Positions 62,839 to 64,000 of a stretch of DNA of 64,000 nucleotides are shown piece by piece. This DNA comes from Paenibacillus montaniterrae. Its GTDB lineage: Bacteria > Bacillota > Bacilli > Paenibacillales > Paenibacillaceae. The first letter of the stretch is position 1. Each line of letters begins with the position of its first letter. The stretch is from NCBI RefSeq assembly GCF_018403185.1, contig NZ_BOSE01000001.1:372001-436000 (forward strand), given 5' to 3'. The notes beneath the pieces were generated by a model, which saw only the letters and a program-made list of their open reading frames with translations, had not been told where the DNA came from and searched no databases. Position numbers and translations under genes: made by a program.

Positions 62839-63383
62839 GAACCAAGAAGCTTGGACGCTAGTAGAAAACGAGGAGCGCTAGCTGCGGCAAAAAGCTACGT
62901 GAGCACCGGAGCCTTCGGTAGCGTGCCATATTCGCCATCGACTAAGCTACAACGAAACTACATCGTCATCAAAGTCATGCGTTTTGAATTACCCCTTCCA
63001 ATGAAAGTTCAAAATGTTCGGCTTTCAGGACCAAGAAGATGGCACGATACTAGAAGGCGAGGAGCGCAGCGTAGGCAAAAGCTACGTGAGCACCGCAGCC
63101 TTCGGTAGCGTGCCATATTCGCCGTCGACTAAGCTACAACGCAATCACATCGTCATCAAAGTCATGCGTTTTGAACTACCCCTTCCAATGAAAGTTCAAA
63201 ATGTTCGGCTTTCAAATGTTCGGCTTTCAGGACCAAGAAGATGGCACGATACTAGAAGGCGAGGAGCGCAGCGTAGGCACAAGCTACGTGAGCACCGGAG
63301 CCTTCGGTAGCGTGCCATATTCGCCGTCGACTAAGCTACAACGAAACTACATCGTCATCAAAGTCGGATATTTTGAACTACCT
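62839..63383 (+). repeat. Dispersed repeat cluster D (three units)
   Basis: D1 (about 62839-62996) lacks the left arm; D2 (about 63006-63182) is complete; D3 (about 63192-63383) has a small internal duplication of AATGTTCGGCTTTC. All carry GTGAGCACCG, the GTAG/CTAC centre and the right end TTTTGAACTACC (TTTTGAATTACC in D1). The cluster abuts the stop codon of the GH3 gene and fills most of the 62602-63384 gap. Confidence 0.92.
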
Positions 63384-63384
63384 C

Positions 63385-64000
63385 TCAGTTTGTGGTGTTA
63401 AGTTGGGTGATCAGAGAGTCTAACATCTCCTCAGAAAATTTGCCTTGACTGAAGGCAGTCAAATTGCGCAGCGGCATAAATTTCATCATTGCGGCAAACA
63501 TATCGCCCATACCATCCTCCGAGCTAGCTGCTTCGGCAGACATGCCGAGTCCTTGCTCGAACTGTTTAAGCAGTGTTTGAGCGATTTCTGCCTTACGCGG
63601 ATCGTTCAGCAGATCGCCGATCGTAGTGTTGCGATGAACGATGAGCGGTACGACTGTTGTCGAAGTGACATGAACCGTTTCAGTCAGTACAATATCGGCA
63701 GATGAACGGCCGATTAATAGCTCGAAATCGCCAGTTTCTACATGCCAATCTCCAAGCTGAACGTTGTAGTAGGCAAAGGCGCGCTTGTCGAGCTTGATCG
63801 TTACAGTTTCAGACTGTCCCGGCTCCAATGCCACCTTGGCAAATCCCTTCAGTTCCTTGCTTGGACGATTGACGCTGCTTTCCACATCGCGCACATACAG
63901 CTGTACGGTTTCCTTGCCGGCACGCTCTCCTGTATTGGTAACGGTAACCTGCACCTCCAGCTCTTCGTTATCACGAATTTGCTTGCTGCTCAGCTTCACA
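63385..64000 (-). CDS. C-terminal part of a GH3 family glycosidase (start outside window)
   Basis: The frame is open to the window edge. The visible 205 residues contain the fibronectin-type-III-like domain that ends GH3 enzymes: EVQVTVTNTGERAGKETVQL, YVRDVESSVNRPSKELKGF, VALEPGQSETVTI and DWHVETGDFELLIGRSS. After it comes an extra tail of about 80 residues (ending near DSLITQLNTTN) rich in Met and Phe, often seen in Paenibacillus GH3 proteins. The catalytic domain is not in the window, so the sugar specificity (for example beta-glucosidase) is unknown. Confidence 0.88.
   Translation of the reverse strand, partial: VKLSSKQIRDNEELEVQVTVTNTGERAGKETVQLYVRDVESSVNRPSKELKGFAKVALEPGQSETVTIKLDKRAFAYYNVQLGDWHVETGDFELLIGRSSADIVLTETVHVTSTTVVPLIVHRNTTIGDLLNDPRKAEIAQTLLKQFEQGLGMSAEAASSEDGMGDMFAAMMKFMPLRNLTAFSQGKFSEEMLDSLITQLNTTN

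Noticed and set aside
62770..63401. Open frames through repeat cluster D (and a similar frame in cluster C at 58683-58895) sharing a peptide like RSVGKSYVSTAAFGSVPYSP
   Set aside because: They are translations of the repeat itself; the frame shows no codon-level constraint different from the DNA as a whole, copies begin and end arbitrarily, and only 62770 has a ribosome binding site, which belongs to the flanking sequence.

Overview
The window looks like chromosomal DNA of a low-to-mid-GC, Gram-positive, spore-former-type Firmicute, most likely Paenibacillus or a close relative. This is inferred from AGGAGG-type ribosome binding sites, T-rich intrinsic terminators, a T-box leader, an ArgR box, cre-like sites and protein types (YfhD-like, EcsC, DUF2975/HTH pair, SqhC-type cyclase, BlaI/M56, RPH). 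No rRNA, tRNA, CRISPR array, transposase or prophage module was seen. Both ends cut through a gene.

Layout. 0-7 kb: partial membrane protein, CadC-type repressor with a CzcO-like flavoprotein, EamA transporter behind an attenuator-like leader, ECF sigma/anti-sigma pair, acyltransferase-like protein, EcsC protein. 7-13.5 kb: a complete D-Ala-D-Ser type glycopeptide-resistance cluster on the minus strand, in transcription order serine/alanine racemase, VanXY, VanC/G-type ligase, separate VanT membrane component, then VanR and VanS. VanT is split into two genes, and two VanR-box-like sequences precede the racemase. 13.6-24 kb: small protein, rifampicin phosphotransferase (rph), a small operon with a GyrI-like protein divergent from a WYL regulator, HelD-type RNA polymerase recycling ATPase, and a ROK regulator overlapping an MFS transporter in the -1 frame. 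24-31 kb: TetR relic, RidA-like protein, an ArsR/SRPBCC/UvrA-like/flavin-reductase operon with twin palindromic operators, a truncated methyltransferase, DUF817, and an HTH/DUF2975 pair. 31-42 kb: SqhC-type cyclase, SUFU/beta-propeller operon, L,D-transpeptidase, lipoprotein, argC, small acidic proteins, and the arsR-acr3-arsC operon. 42-54 kb: beta-glucuronidase, GPH symporter and AraC regulator; AI-2E-family exporter; aldo/keto reductase; MerR/MFS drug-efflux pair with a 19-bp-spacer promoter; HxlR/zinc-type alcohol dehydrogenase pair. 54-64 kb: BlaI/BlaR1-like pair with TACA-N2-TGTA operators, proS under a T-box, SGNH hydrolase, SDR, Rrf2/thioredoxin-reductase-like pair, and the end of a GH3 glycosidase.

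A dispersed repeat of about 175-190 bp occurs at five sites (8.9-9.3, 33.4-33.8, 29.6, 58.4-58.9 and 62.8-63.4 kb), usually as 2-3 tandem copies. Its terminal arms change between copies but stay complementary. Copies sit at gene borders, form the last codons or stop codons of several genes, and separate the proS T-box from proS.

Taken together the window is rich in antibiotic and stress defence: predicted low-affinity D-Ala-D-Ser peptidoglycan precursors, rifamycin inactivation, RNA polymerase rescue, drug efflux and arsenic export. All functional calls rest on motif and sequence recognition without database searches.
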